Positions 51,417 through 63,662 of a DNA stretch of 64,000 bases are shown here, one piece after another. The DNA is taken from NCBI GenBank assembly GCA_946807835.1, contig OX327684.1, positions 17,880,501-17,944,500 of the forward strand. Direction: 5' to 3'. The notes beneath the pieces were generated by a model. That model had not been told where the DNA came from, did not search any database, and saw nothing but the letters and a program-made list of their open reading frames with translations. Position 1 is the stretch's first letter. Every line of letters starts with the position of its first letter. The position numbers and the translations under genes were made by a program. The DNA comes from Ailanthus altissimus (Eukaryota > Streptophyta > Magnoliopsida > Sapindales > Simaroubaceae).

Positions 51417-52060
51417 ACACGCCATATGTGTTAGCTGTAGAAAGCTTGAGTATGCTATGATGTGGACTGGACCTGACATCAGTATGACAGTAAGTGTTAT
51501 TAGCCGGTATCAGTCTAATCTAGGTGACAGCCATTGGATGACAATCAAACATGCCCTTAAATACCTTAAGGGTACGAAGGATAAGTTTTTAATTATGAAG
51601 ATAGTGATTTATAAGTTAATAGATATACAGACTCCGATTTTCAGTTTGATCTAAATGATAGAAAGTCTATATTTGGATATGTATTCATCTTTAACGGTGC
51701 CGCGATGAATTAGAAGAACACTAAACGGGGATCCACAACTGATTCAATAATAAAAGTGGAATATATTGCTACCTCTGAAGCAATGAAAGAAGCAGTATGG
51801 ATACGTAAGTTTTTCATCGAGCTCAAAATAATCCCAAGTTTAATGGATCATATCATATTATTTTGCGAGAATAACGAGGCCATTATATAAGCCAAAGAGC
51901 AAAGAGCGTATTAGAGATCTAAGCATGTGGAGTGGAAATACCACATAATTAGAGAGATCTTGGCTAGGAAAATTATAATAATTTGTAGAGTTAACTTTGT
52001 AAATAATGTAGAGGACCCACTAACTAAGGCCTAATTTCAAAAGTGTTTACGAATCATGCG
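51417..52060 (+). pseudogene. Copia B RNase H region
   Basis: Reads ..MMWTGPDISMTVSVISRYQS and ALKYLKGTKDKF, then after a frame change FVNNVEDPLTKA-type sequence near 52000, the usual last block of copia RNase H. A middle block (STTDSIIKVEYIATSEAMKE) is readable at about 51735-51795. Stops and shifts abound. Confidence 0.85.
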
Positions 52061-53371
52061 GAGTTTATGGGTATTAGATACCACTATAAATAGCACTAGG
52101 GCAAGTGAGAGTTTGTTAGGATTTGTGCTCACGTGCCATCCTAAATTATATGAATATTTAGTTTTGTAATATTTATACAATGCATATTTTATTAAATCAC
52201 AAATTATATTAATTAAATGGTACAATGTTTGTAACACTATAGATATTTATGATTTGAAGGAGTTCAGATTTGGTTTAAAGGAATTTAGTTCAGAGCTAAG
52301 AGGTAGCATCACTGAGAATTATAAATGCTAAAAAGTTAGCAGGTTATAATAATTAGCAAAATTTAAAGTGTTAGAACCTTATCTGTAACGGGAGAAAGAC
52401 CTGAAAGTACACTAGTAATAACATAGCTGCAATAGATGCTATGAAATATTATTACGCAAGTCTATTCTTTAATATAATGTTCCTAGTCTAATCTACCATT
52501 GTGAGTCTGTCGGTGGAATCCTTTATCATAGACCAGTGTATGACTATATTTAAATGGTCTAGATGGTTGTTCTTAGCTGATTATGGGTTTACCAGAAGCT
52601 CGTATAACATACGGGTAATCAGTAAGGGCTGGATACTGAACGAACTAAATGCGAACCTTAATAGACATTTTATGAAGCCGTCAATGGCAGGTCCTCTTGA
52701 GTTGAGTAGTATGTGTGGTCCTTTAACCCGAGCACTACAGTAGGCTTGTGAGTTTTCTATCATGCTTTGGTTCTACGTATGTTAGAGATCTTTCATAGTC
52801 TGACTGCTACGTATCGTTGGCAATGATCCAATGCTCATAGATATGGCATCCGTCAGCTCACATGGGTGAGTTGTATATCCGAATGCTCTGAGACTGTATT
52901 TTAGAAAAAGTTATGGCCATAAGAAATAAACTCAGGAAATGAGTTTTCTACATGATTAAACAATATACACAATGCAAAAGCGTTTGCGTATATTATTTAT
53001 TGAGATACATATCTAGAGATAAGTTCATAGATGAACGTATAAGGATTTGATGGTGGTGATTTATATCCTTGCTCTTCCAGGATATAAATAGTCTAAAGAT
53101 TATATGTATGTGCTATGACCTCAACTTGTATGGTTTACTATGCTGATTTATAATATTCGTAACGTGTGTGTGGGGAGTTGATCACGGACTCACAGAACAG
53201 TTTCGTTTGACAAGTCGGGCGTGGACCTAGGGAGTCCTACAATATGAAGTGTACTCGTTGTGCACTAGGGCAGTGTATCAGATTAAGTAGTTCAATCTAG
53301 TAAATTTCAACAGACGAAATATTTGCTTTAGTATCCCTCAAGAAGTGCACCTGTCAAGACTTAAGTGTTAC

Positions 53372-54805
53372 TGATAAGGGCAAATTTGTCATATATTTTC
53401 TCATGTTTTATTATTGATATTTTATGATTTTATGAGAATAGATGGCTATTTATATACATTATTGTTATTTATAGGGACTTGAACGAAATTTAAAGAAAGA
53501 ACGCAAAAGGAGCGAAAACAGGGACTAAAATGCAAAGTTTTCAAATTATGAGTCCAGCGCCCCCACGCCACAAGTATTTTAGCCCCAGCGCTGAAATAGT
53601 GATCGAAATAAGAAAAACGACCTGATTAAGTCGCGTCTAGCGCCTCAGCGGCATAGTCACCGCCCCAGCGACGAGACAGCGCCCCAGCGCCAAGATCCCA
53701 CCGCTCCAGCGGTAATAGCTTTTTCACGCGTCGCCCCAGCGACAGATTCATAGCGCGCCAGCGGTAGTACGAGTCCTAGTCCGACGAGAATTGAGATTTT
53801 TAAGCTCATATCAATCCCTATAAAAAGCCACTCGTTCCCAACCTTCAAAGAGGAATCCAAGACGACCCAAGAGCACCAAGAATACAGAGCACGAGTCTTG
53901 GAGAGCAATAGAAGCTTAATTGAAGCAACTTTAGAGAGAGATACAAGACGTTCTTCGGCATCAAGAGTTCCTAGGCAGCGCAATTAAGAGCAATTCAACG
54001 TCTATATCGGTTTGCGATTGATTGTATCATATTTTATTTTTATTTTTACTGCTGTTCTCTTGTAACCATGAGCTAAACTTGTTTTCTGGGGTTAATATTT
54101 GAACTCAATATGTGCGCTTGACTTGCCATATCTTTTTAGTATTTAATAAACTTAGTCCTTTATTATTTAAATTACTTGTGTTTAATGCTTCAATATATCT
54201 GGCCAATATATGGTGAATGAATTGGTAATATTATTGATAAACTTGGAAGAGGAATCATAATATTTAGACCTAGGTAATTTGATGCATGATTGTAGAGTAA
54301 CATTCAATGTTGCATATGCAAGTTTCAATTTAGGATAAGAATATACCTAATTGGCATGTATGATCAATAAGACCTAATCTTAATGAATTTTAATTTATTA
54401 CAAGTACCATAGGAATATAGGTATTTGGTAAATTAGGGTATACTTGCATGACCTTGGAAGAGGCTTGTGAATATATTAGTGTCTTGATCAATAATAAAGA
54501 CTAAGTGAGTTAAATATTAGAAGATTAATCATTAAAAAGCATATTGAGGGATAATATTAATCCTAGGTTTTCTCTACGTTGCTATCTTTAAATCTCATTG
54601 CATTGTGTTTTTACTTTTATATTTTCTACATTCATTCTTGGATTTTTATTTTTCTGAATAATTATTAGAAAGACATAATTTTAGTAATTGGTTAATAAGA
54701 AGAAATTATCCCTGTGGGTTCGACATCCGACTAATTAGTCTCTTTATTACTTGCATACGATAGTGTATACTTGCACTCAATTTATGATATAGAAATATCG
54801 CATCA
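53372..54805. mobile_element. Solo LTR (1434 bp) nested in the right LTR of copia B
   Basis: Starts TGATAAGGGCAAATTTGTC and ends AATATCGCATCA (TG...CA). It is flanked by GTTAC (53367-53371) and ATTAC (54806-54810), a 5-bp duplication with one change. The left LTR of copia B reads straight across this point (AAGTGTTAAATACATCAATT), proving insertion. Near its right end CCCTGTGGGTTCGACATCC is a phrase common in plant gypsy-type LTRs. No pol is present. Confidence 0.85.
53545..53775. repeat. CCCCAGCG-rich GC island (copy 3 of GC-word type)
   Basis: The word CCCCAGCG or CCAGCGGT occurs about ten times (CCCCAGCGCTGAAATAG, CGCCCCAGCGACGAGACAG, CGCTCCAGCGGTAATAG) inside the nested solo LTR. It resembles the other two GC islands in style, though its words differ. 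The 108-residue minus frame across it is not a recognised protein. Confidence 0.6.
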
Positions 54806-55669
54806 ATTACGTACATCAATTAGTTAATAATAGTTGTTGACCAATAGGATGATGATACGTGACACATTGTAAGTCATTTATTGTTTGACTTAAAAATTAT
54901 TAAAATGACCTTACTTGTTTGATAATTAAAATTATTATTTTATTTATTAAATTATTTTTTTAATAAAATTAATAATAATAATTGATATTATTATTACAAG
55001 TCAAACAATAATTTATTTAACGATGTTTTATATTTAATTTATTTAAAAAATAAATAAAAAATGCATTGGATGGCCATGATTAGTGGGGTCAAAAATTACA
55101 AAGTAAGAAATTGTTTTTTCTATTTGATTTGCTTTGTCTCGGCCAAATCACACCATTTGTACCACATGTCTTTTTCATTCTTTAATTATTAATGAATTGC
55201 AAAAGTAAAGGAATGGGCATGAGATATGGTGGGACCGAATAATTTAACTAACAATTGAATGAAAATTGTTTTAATTTAATTGTATTATTCCTTGGACCTA
55301 ATTTGGCCACCTCACTTAAAATGCATTCAAGCTCATGTTTTGTTCTCTTTGAATTGTTTAATAAAAATAAATCAAAAATCAAAGGAAAATGGGTGTAACA
55401 AGTGTTGCCATACTTTACGGGCCATTTGTTGCTTGTTGTAGGAAATAATTGAAACAAATAAAAGAGCAAAAGTTGCTCAAGGTTATTTTCTATAATTTTT
55501 TATAATTTTATTTATGAGGTAAAATAAAAAATTTATTGTGTTTATCAATCTAGAAAATAAATTTTCAAATCTCTGATGCGCATAAAATATATACAATGTA
55601 TGATTATGTATTGATGAACACATTACCCACTTGCATGTGCTCTAAGATAATCAATATTTTTTACTTATA

Positions 55670-55850
55670 TTGTTGACCTCGATGCGAACTATATGGTCAG
55701 TCTTAGGCAGACTTGTGTGGTCGACCTCGGGTCAAATTAATGTGGTTGGCCTTGGGGCATGCTTATATTGTTAGCCTCAAGCTTACTTATGTGCTTGACC
55801 TTGAGGCGGATTTATGTGGCTGGCCTTAGTTCTTGAGTCCTCAGTTCTTA
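55670..55850. repeat. Minisatellite, about 30-35-bp unit (right part)
   Basis: ACTTATATTGTTGACCTCG, ACTTGTGTGGTCGACCTCGG, GCTTATATTGTTAGCCTC and ATTTATGTGGCTGGCCTTAG are units of the same family as 41430-41673. The array was therefore one block before copia B inserted. Confidence 0.8.
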
Positions 55851-58566
55851 GTTTTGTAGGGGGTCATAATGAAAAATACATACTGTGGGGGCCTATCTAA
55901 GGAGAGAATTTCAACTGGTAGTAGTTTTTATTTTTCTCTTTTTTTGGGTGATAAAAATTGTTCTGCCACAGATTCAATTTAAAAGAAAAATTCGGAGAGT
56001 TAACACTAAAATATTTTTATTTGAGATGAATTAATTTTATATTACATAAACTAATTTTATAAAATTAAGCCAAATCAAACATTGGCATAAAAATTTAATC
56101 AAAAGCAAAGAATTATCTTTAGATCGTCGTTAGTTTCCACGACTTTTTGTGTCATTTTTTAGAGATGGCGCCAAACTTTTGACCTAATTTTTTTTGACAA
56201 TTTTGGACTCACGAGTTAAATTTGTATTCTTGAAAAAATGATGTTTGATATGTGGACAAGCCATTATTATTTTTCACATAAATCCATAAAGTTGCATGTT
56301 GTAAAATAAAAAACCGATTATGGTTTGATTGGTGAGAGTGCCGATGAAAATCTTCTGATGTTTAAGTCAGTCCAACCATAAAAGAAATCTCAAGATAAAG
56401 GTAAAATGCGGGAGATGAGAGATTCTAAACTTGCCTCTCTTTGTTATAGAGTCTCTTTTTTTATAAGCCTTATAGTAGAGTCTTTTTAGGAAAATAATTT
56501 AATTGGATTAATTTCTTGATTTATAATTTCCTAATTAATTCTATCATTTTAGGGATGTGATTACTCCCTATTTAATTATATTATTTTAGAGATATGATTA
56601 TTCTTTAATTAATTTACTGTTTTAATTAAATTTTCTTAAAAGGTGAAGATTTTTTTAGGATTAGAGTTGACTCCGAAATTCATGGGAACATTTTATAAAA
56701 TATTTTTAAAACAAAAATATTTATTTAATTTATTATTATTTGTTAAAAACTAATTAGTTAAATAAATATGGAAACACTTATTTATTTAAACAAGTTATTT
56801 AATTAAAAATTATTAAATAAAATATATTTTATTAAAAGTAGGAAATTTTTCAAAAAATATTAAATAAAAAATTAAAATAAAAGCAAATTCTTGTGAGCTT
56901 TTCTTGTGTGTGGGAAAGGTCACACAAAATTTCGACTTGAAAAATTCAGAGCTTTTTAAAATTTTACCATATCTCTTGCATTCACCATATCTTTTTAGAA
57001 CTCCAATACTAAAGATTGGATGTATTTTCTTGAGATAAATTTTCAAAAATTCAGTCGATTTTTTTATGTATTTATTTATCATTATATTTTATCAAAAAGT
57101 ATAATTGTGTTAGTTTTATATTGTTTTGATTAATAAATATTAACCTATTAGTTTGTGACTAAAAAACCTGCCTAAAAAGTTTTAGGCCATTTTTTTAAAA
57201 AATTTTCAAAAAGAAGAAATAAAAAAATTTTAAAAAATAAAAATAAAGAGGAGATTATCTTTATCAGTGCAAAAAAATTGAACTTTCACTTGAATAAATT
57301 TTGGATGTATTTTTTTTTTATGGGCGTATAAAGTAACAAAATATGTTATAAAAGAGATTGAGTTAAGGACATTTTGGTATTTTTAAGAGCATGCTATATA
57401 TATATATATAAAATTTGATAAAGAGTGTCATAATGTGTAAAAGGGAGTTCTCAGCATTTTTTTGCCATAAATTTTTCAAGAACTTTTTAAGATACAAATA
57501 ACCCACTTTTATTTTACGTATATTTATATTTTTAAATTTGTATTAAAAAAATAAAATTTCAAGTGTTTTTTAGGGTAGAGATAACTCCACAGTCCACCCC
57601 ACAAGTAATTGTTTCGTGGCTGAGTTTCTGATGATTTGATAGACTTTTTCAACTTTTTTTCCCCCTAAAAACTTAAGTCATTGTTCATGAAAATTAAACT
57701 CTTATTTAGTGTTTGGTTGCATATTATTAAATTACAGATGATTTTATTTGAAAATTACTTCGTGATCAAGTCAACTTTGGATTACAATGATCTTCAAGAC
57801 TATTTCAACTTCGTTTATTTTTTTCTTTCTTTTCCTAATCAAGTCAATGGTTCGTGAAAATTACTCTGTAATTTATTGTGTGGTTGTCAATCATGAAATT
57901 AGAAGCGATGCTAAACAACCCCATTTATTTGTTAAATATTCTTCATTTTTGATTCTGTAAAATTTTAACAAGAAAAGAGATATAACATAGATGATAGGGT
58001 TGTCGGCACTTACACTAAAATTATGACAGAATCCATATGAAGAAACAAAATTTGTTTTCAAAGTAATGAATACTTGCATACAAATGCTCTTAACTCAGGA
58101 AATGAAATTCTAATAATTAAATTATTTCAACAAATTTTGTTATAACAAAATAAAAAAAGAAAATCTTTTAAATTTCCATTGATAGAATTTCGCCTAGTTG
58201 TATTCTTATAATCTCTGAAAATCAAATTAATATATATAATATTTTGCCCCGTAATTTTTTCGAGCACTATTAACTAGTTCAAGCATTTGAGTTCTACAGA
58301 AAAAACTTTCAGAGTCGGTATAAAAAGTATGAGATTCAGGTCCCGTTCACAAACTTAAAAGAAAAGATATTTAATTTCTATTTGATATAATAATTTTTTA
58401 TTAAAAAAATTACTAGTTGAAGTACAAACTCCAAATGAAAACTATTTATTCAATTCTTAAACTTGTGCAGTTTCATACACAAAGTCTAGTTGCCTCCTTC
58501 CTCTTATTATATTACTCGCTTCCGTTACATTACCACTGAAACAAGAAAGTGCGGAGAAAAATTAAT
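55851..58566. other. Intergenic AT-rich DNA
   Basis: No gene recognised in 2.7 kb. Short frames (for example 56813-57082 minus) are low-complexity Lys/Ile/Phe strings. A short pure TA run lies near 57394-57408. The promoter of the next gene should be in the last few hundred bases, but I see no clear TATA box. Confidence 0.45.
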
Positions 58567-61500
58567 ATGACAAATTCTACTGAAAATAATGCATGCGGCG
58601 GTCCTCCTGGCGGGGCGATGAAGTACAAACGGAGGTGGGTTTCTGAATCAAATGATCGTGGTCATCAAGAGCATTTTCGCAACATATTTTATTTCACAAG
58701 GAACAATGCCATGATCTTCAAAAAGAAACTAGGACGTGGTTATTGGCCTGCAGCGGCCAGGAACGTTATAAATTTTGAACGCTGCGTTTCTGGTTTGATG
58801 GTGTTAGCATTTTTGTCCATGACGTTGTTGCTTGCAAAATCAGTTATGACGAACAGTAGTTTGTATAATGAGTTGAAAATTGGACGTGTTCTAATCCAAG
58901 TAAATAAGCAGAAGGCGGTGGCTGAAGACACGGCGGCAGCAAAGCATTTTGCTGAGCTGGGTGATTATGTGAACGAGTTCTCCATACAAACATCGTTAGC
59001 TGCAGACAAGTTTCCGGTTAGATATTTAAATTGCATTTCTTTTCAGAAACAAAATATTAACTATCGTTCTCGCATTGCACATTTTGCACTTGAACTTTTC
59101 TTTTCTCCCTTTTAAGTCCATGCAAAATGTGTTTGCTAATTTCCCAACACGTAAAACCCTTTTCTAATTTCCCAACACGTAAAACCCTTTTCTAATTTCC
59201 CAACACGGAAAGCCTTTCTTTTTCTCTTGCTCTTTTGATATTTTATCCATCTTTTTTTTTTTTTGGCTAGAAATTAAAATTTTTACTTATCTCACTGGTG
59301 GACCCCTTAATATATTCAAATATATATACTTTTTGCAGTAACCAGTACAAATAGATTTTTTTTCCCTCTGATATGGACATTTTGTATGTTTTTCAAATAC
59401 ATATAAATATTTGAGTACAATTTCTCTACTCTTTGTATGGAGAGTTAGCGTGTAAATGACAAAAAAAAAAAAGGTCTACACTTGATAATTTCCATATATA
59501 AATAAAATGGGAGTCATTGATGCTACGAGGGCCATTGTATTAGTTTAATTAACTCTTCATTTTAGACAGGGCAATAATCACCATAATATTCACTAATGAA
59601 TGTTATTTATGATTTTGAGTTTTTAGAAATTTTTAAGTACGAATATTTGTATGTTTTGAAAATATAGATACTGTCTAAAAACCAGCATTTATCTTCTAAA
59701 AAAAATTTATATTTATTATTTTGCCTCTTATTTTGATGAAAATACTATTACCTCCCTATTGTTGAAAACGTCACCTTTTCTATTAAATTTTTCACTAACT
59801 TAACTTTTTTACCCATAATAAGTTTGGGTTTGGATCCACCATTGACTAATTCCACAAATGCTAACAGTTATTTTGAGTTTTTTCTTTAATATAAAATTTT
59901 ATTTCAAATAAAAATAAAAGTACTATATTACAATTAAAGTATCATTTAATTTCAATGTGTTGTTTGGGGCCAAATTTAGTCAATGCTCACTCTAAATCAT
60001 GATTAAGTGGTTAATGAGTGTGGAAAATTTTGATTAGTTGAATCTGTTGGTTTCAAAAATTAGGTTGGATTTCTAATTTGGTGATGTTGAAATTAGGACT
60101 AAGTGGAGATTATACTAAGGATTGATGGCAAGTTAGGTTGTTTTAGAGGACTTGAGAAACATAAAAATATATGAGATCAAAAGTTAGTAAAGGCCATTTG
60201 ATACTCAAATAACACGACGGGTCAATGATAGATTTTTCCTATGATTGTTGCACTAGGGAGAATATTGAAGAGAAACAGAGAGAATTTTCTTACTAGGATT
60301 GGTATGCTTTGTTTGAATCATTTTGTCTTATTTGGATTTAAAAGTGGAGTTAAGTCCTCGAGTGTGAAAGGAGTTAGTTTGGAGAATGCCCCTTAAAGGT
60401 GACACATGGTGTTATTTAGTTGGCGATTTGTCCTTTTCATAAGGGGCTCTTTGAAAAAAATGACTCAAATTAGGGTAGTTAGGTAATTGTGCCCCTCTGA
60501 GGTTTGGAGTATTAGGCATTCTTAAATTGGATACTTTAGAATGACCAACTTTGTTTAGTTGACGTGTGGGTGCTGAGTGAGTTGCAGGTGCTCTCTCCTT
60601 AAACTCACTGGATTCAGTGCTGGATTATCTTAATAACTCTAAACAAGCCTTATACTTATATTTGTAAGGGATAAGAGCCTGGTTCATACTGACATAGAGG
60701 TTTGATATTCGTTTTTTTGAGATTTTTCACTTTAGATTTTATCTTTAAATTTAATAATCAAATAATGTAGCTTGCAGCTAAACAATTAGTGGGCTCAATG
60801 GTGACGTGATAGGAGATTGTATTTTATTGACATGCACGCCAATCAATGGGCTTTATCATGGCTTGGTCTTGGCTACAATGATGTGTCTTTTAGTAACAAA
60901 CAAAGTGCTGACGTACGTGCTTGTGTGAGTCCCACCTAAGGGCCTTATGGGACCAAGTTATGAAGGCCAATGAGTTTGAACCAATACGGAACTCGTTACA
61001 GTAATCTAGTTTAGACTAGGCTACTTTTTGGGGAGACTGGGTCTAAGAGCTCAAATACACTTAGCCCAAATGTCATTTAATTAGAATATAACTCTTTATG
61101 ATAATATCTTATAATGTTATTTTTAAAGATAAAAATATCTTTGTTGGTTAATTTAAATTAACGTAATAAAATATATATCATATTAATTAAATAAAATTAA
61201 TAAATATTTGGCAGAAAATATTGCATAAAAAATAATATAAATGAAATAGTTAATTATAAAAAAAAATAAAAGTAACCTAATTGTTAAATATTCATTCTCT
61301 TTACTCGGATGAAATTCAAACTTTTTTTTATATAATTAAAACTATATTTTTTAAAGATTTCCTTTTTAATTAATTCCAATGAAATGAGATATAAATATCA
61401 TTTATTTTTAAAAAATATTTATTTATTATTTTTGTCCAACTTATCTTAAAAAATGTAAAGTGTAAAATAATAAATATAATTTTTTTTTTCTAGGAGACAA

Positions 61501-63662
61501 AATGGTAATAGAATCTTTTGCAGGGGCACATAGTGCTTTTTTTGGATTTAGGTTGCAGCATTCTAAAACCGTACAAACGTACTTCAAAAAAACTTTTAAT
61601 TTAAAGCGTTTCCGATATATATTTTCATTCTTGTTACTAAAGAATTTCATAATTATCATCTTCAGCAACAGTTTGGTGCCATTTTCAGATGACTTAGATT
61701 TTTATCCTCTGTTTCTCTGATTTTTCACTGACAGAATTCCGGAACTTGGACGAAGCCTAACAGTCAAAACTACTATAAGTGCATTAACCGTTCCGAAAGC
61801 GAAAAAATGAGTCTGTAAAATTGTTTCTACTCTGAACTTGTTAGCTTTGGTTAATTCTCTTTTTTGATTATCTTTCTGACTTCCAAGAATCTGGCTTCTA
61901 ACTTAAGGAGATGAAGCTGCCACAAATGGCTATCTTTTAGTGCACGCTAATGGTGGGTTGAATCAAATGAAAACTGGGGTAAGCATCTATGATCCTAAAT
62001 TAATTCCGGGTAATTTGAATTTTGTTAACATCACTCGTTAGTATAAGGACTATCACACTCGTAACAACTATCAAACTCACCATTGCTAATGGCAATGTTT
62101 TGCCACTTTCTTAAGTTTCTTTAGTATTAATATTCGACTTATTCTTGAATTTTTGAAAACCTAGATAAGTGATATGGTTGCCATAGCAAAAATCATGAAT
62201 GCCACCTTGGTTCTTCCTTCCTTGGATCACAAATCTTATTGGAGAGACCCGAGGTATGGATTTTCAATTGTATAGTTTCTTATACTTTTAAAGTTTCTAG
62301 GGGCTAACCGGGTTCTTAATTTAATTGATACAGTGATTTTAAAGACATATTTGACTGGAAGCACTTTATACAAGTCTTAAAAGATGACATCGAGATTGTG
62401 GAGTCTCTCCCTCCACATTTTGCAGCAGTGAAGCCCCTTGAAAAGGCTCCAGTTTATTTGTCCAAGGTATGGAGATTGATATACACAGTTGAAAATATTA
62501 TGAAGTCTATAGCTTAAGTGCTTTTGGATCTGGAAATGAGGGGCTATAACTTTATGCAGGCTAGTTATTACAGTGGGGAGATGGCCTCGTTGTTAAAGCA
62601 ACACAGGGTTATCAAGTTCACCCATACAAATTCTCGGCTTGCTAATATTGGTCTTTCTGGTTCAATCCAAAGGCTCCGTTGCCGTGCCATGTATGAGGCC
62701 CTCAGGTTCTCAGATAGAATTCAAGAGCTTGGGAAGAAGTTGGTTGACAGACTTAGAAGCATCAGTAATCAATATATTGCTCTTCATTTAAGGTTATCTA
62801 AAATGATTACAGCTGCTTAAAAATTATAATTATCGTTTAATGTTGATAACAAGGAATGTAGTGCTTGCAAACTGCAGATATGAAAAGGACATGCTTGCTT
62901 TTACAGGCTGCAGTCACAATCTTACAGAAGCTGAAGCTGAGGACCTGCGGAGATTAAGATATAATACTCAGCATTGGAAGGTTAAAGAGATTAATAGTTC
63001 CGAGCGAAGGCTCCAAGGCTTGTGCCCGATGACTCCAAGAGAGGCTGCTGTGTTTCTTGAAGCTATTGGATTTCCATCTGATACAAAAATTTACATAGTT
63101 GCTGGGGAGATTTATGGTCAAAATGGAATTCAGGCACTTAAAGCGAAGTACCCGAATATATTTGCTCATTATAACTTAGCTACAAAAGAAGAATTGAAAC
63201 CTTTCATGTGCTGTCAGAATCAGCTTGCTGCCTTGGACTATCTTGTTGCTTATGAGAGTGATGTTTTTCTTTACACTCATAGTGGAAATATGGCTAAAGC
63301 AGTAAAAGGTCACAGGAAATTTGAAGGTTTTCGAAAAACCATCAGCCCTGACAAGTACGTGATCTTAATATATTAGCTCCTGTAAACACATATGAAAGTT
63401 AGATATTAAGAGCAATATGTGCTTCTCTTGTGTTTGCAGGTGGAATTTTGTGAGAATGATTGATGAAATGGACAAGGGTTTGATATCTTGGGAATCATTT
63501 GCATCGAAGATTAAGAGCTTGCACGAAAATAGGATTGGAGGACCACAATGGAGAAGAATCGGAGAATCTCCAAGAATGGAGGAGAGTTTCTATGCGAATC
63601 CTTATCCTGGTTGCATATGTGATAACACAAAAAAGCCTGCAATACAGCAGAAAAGTATATAG
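58567..63662 (+). CDS. O-fucosyltransferase family protein (plant GT106/DUF246 type)
   Basis: Eight exons: 58567-59016, 61735-61810, 61908-61978, 62165-62253, 62334-62466, 62560-62792, 62878-63354 and 63440-63662 (583 aa plus stop; every junction GT/AG and in frame). Type II membrane protein: a basic N-terminus, one membrane span at about residues 73-92 ([20 protein letters not shown]), then a lumenal domain, consistent with the Golgi. Family motifs: [101 protein letters not shown] and [15 protein letters not shown]. The Arg common in GGLNQMR is Lys here. The start is the first ATG after an in-frame GTG. The acceptor substrate is unknown. Confidence 0.9.
59136..59219. repeat. 28-bp unit repeated three times in O-fucosyltransferase intron 1
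   Basis: CTAATTTCCCAACACGTAAA begins each unit; units start at 59136, 59164 and 59192, the third with small changes. It lies about 120 bp inside the 2.7-kb first intron, which otherwise shows no coding signal. From about 59930 to 60720 the intron reads like inserted repeat DNA, which I could not classify. Confidence 0.8.

Larger units (their letters stand above)
41679..55659 (+). mobile_element. Ty1-copia LTR retrotransposon B with nested insertions
   Basis: Left LTR about 41679-44204, primer site TTGGTATCAGAGC at 44207-44219, gag, protease, integrase, RT, RNase H in copia order, a purine-rich AGGGCAAGTGAGAGTT at 52098-52113, and right LTR about 52114-55659. It is riddled with stops, and the LTRs differ at many positions, so it is old. 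Nested in it are a gypsy-like solo LTR at 48731-51411 and another solo LTR at 53372-54805. The outer target duplication is in a T-rich stretch and cannot be fixed to the base. It is related to the solo LTR inside copia A. Without the nests it is close to 10 kb. Confidence 0.88.
52114..55659 (+). repeat. 3' LTR of copia B (interrupted)
   Basis: Starts TGTTAGGATTTGTGCTCACG. It matches the left LTR but is split by the 1434-bp insertion at 53372-54805 and lacks about 390 bp near 55485. The right end in the T-rich stretch at about 55655-55660 is approximate. Confidence 0.82.

Noticed and set aside
53657..53983. 108-codon minus-strand frame
   Set aside because: It crosses the CCCCAGCG island and sits inside a solo LTR; no domain is visible.
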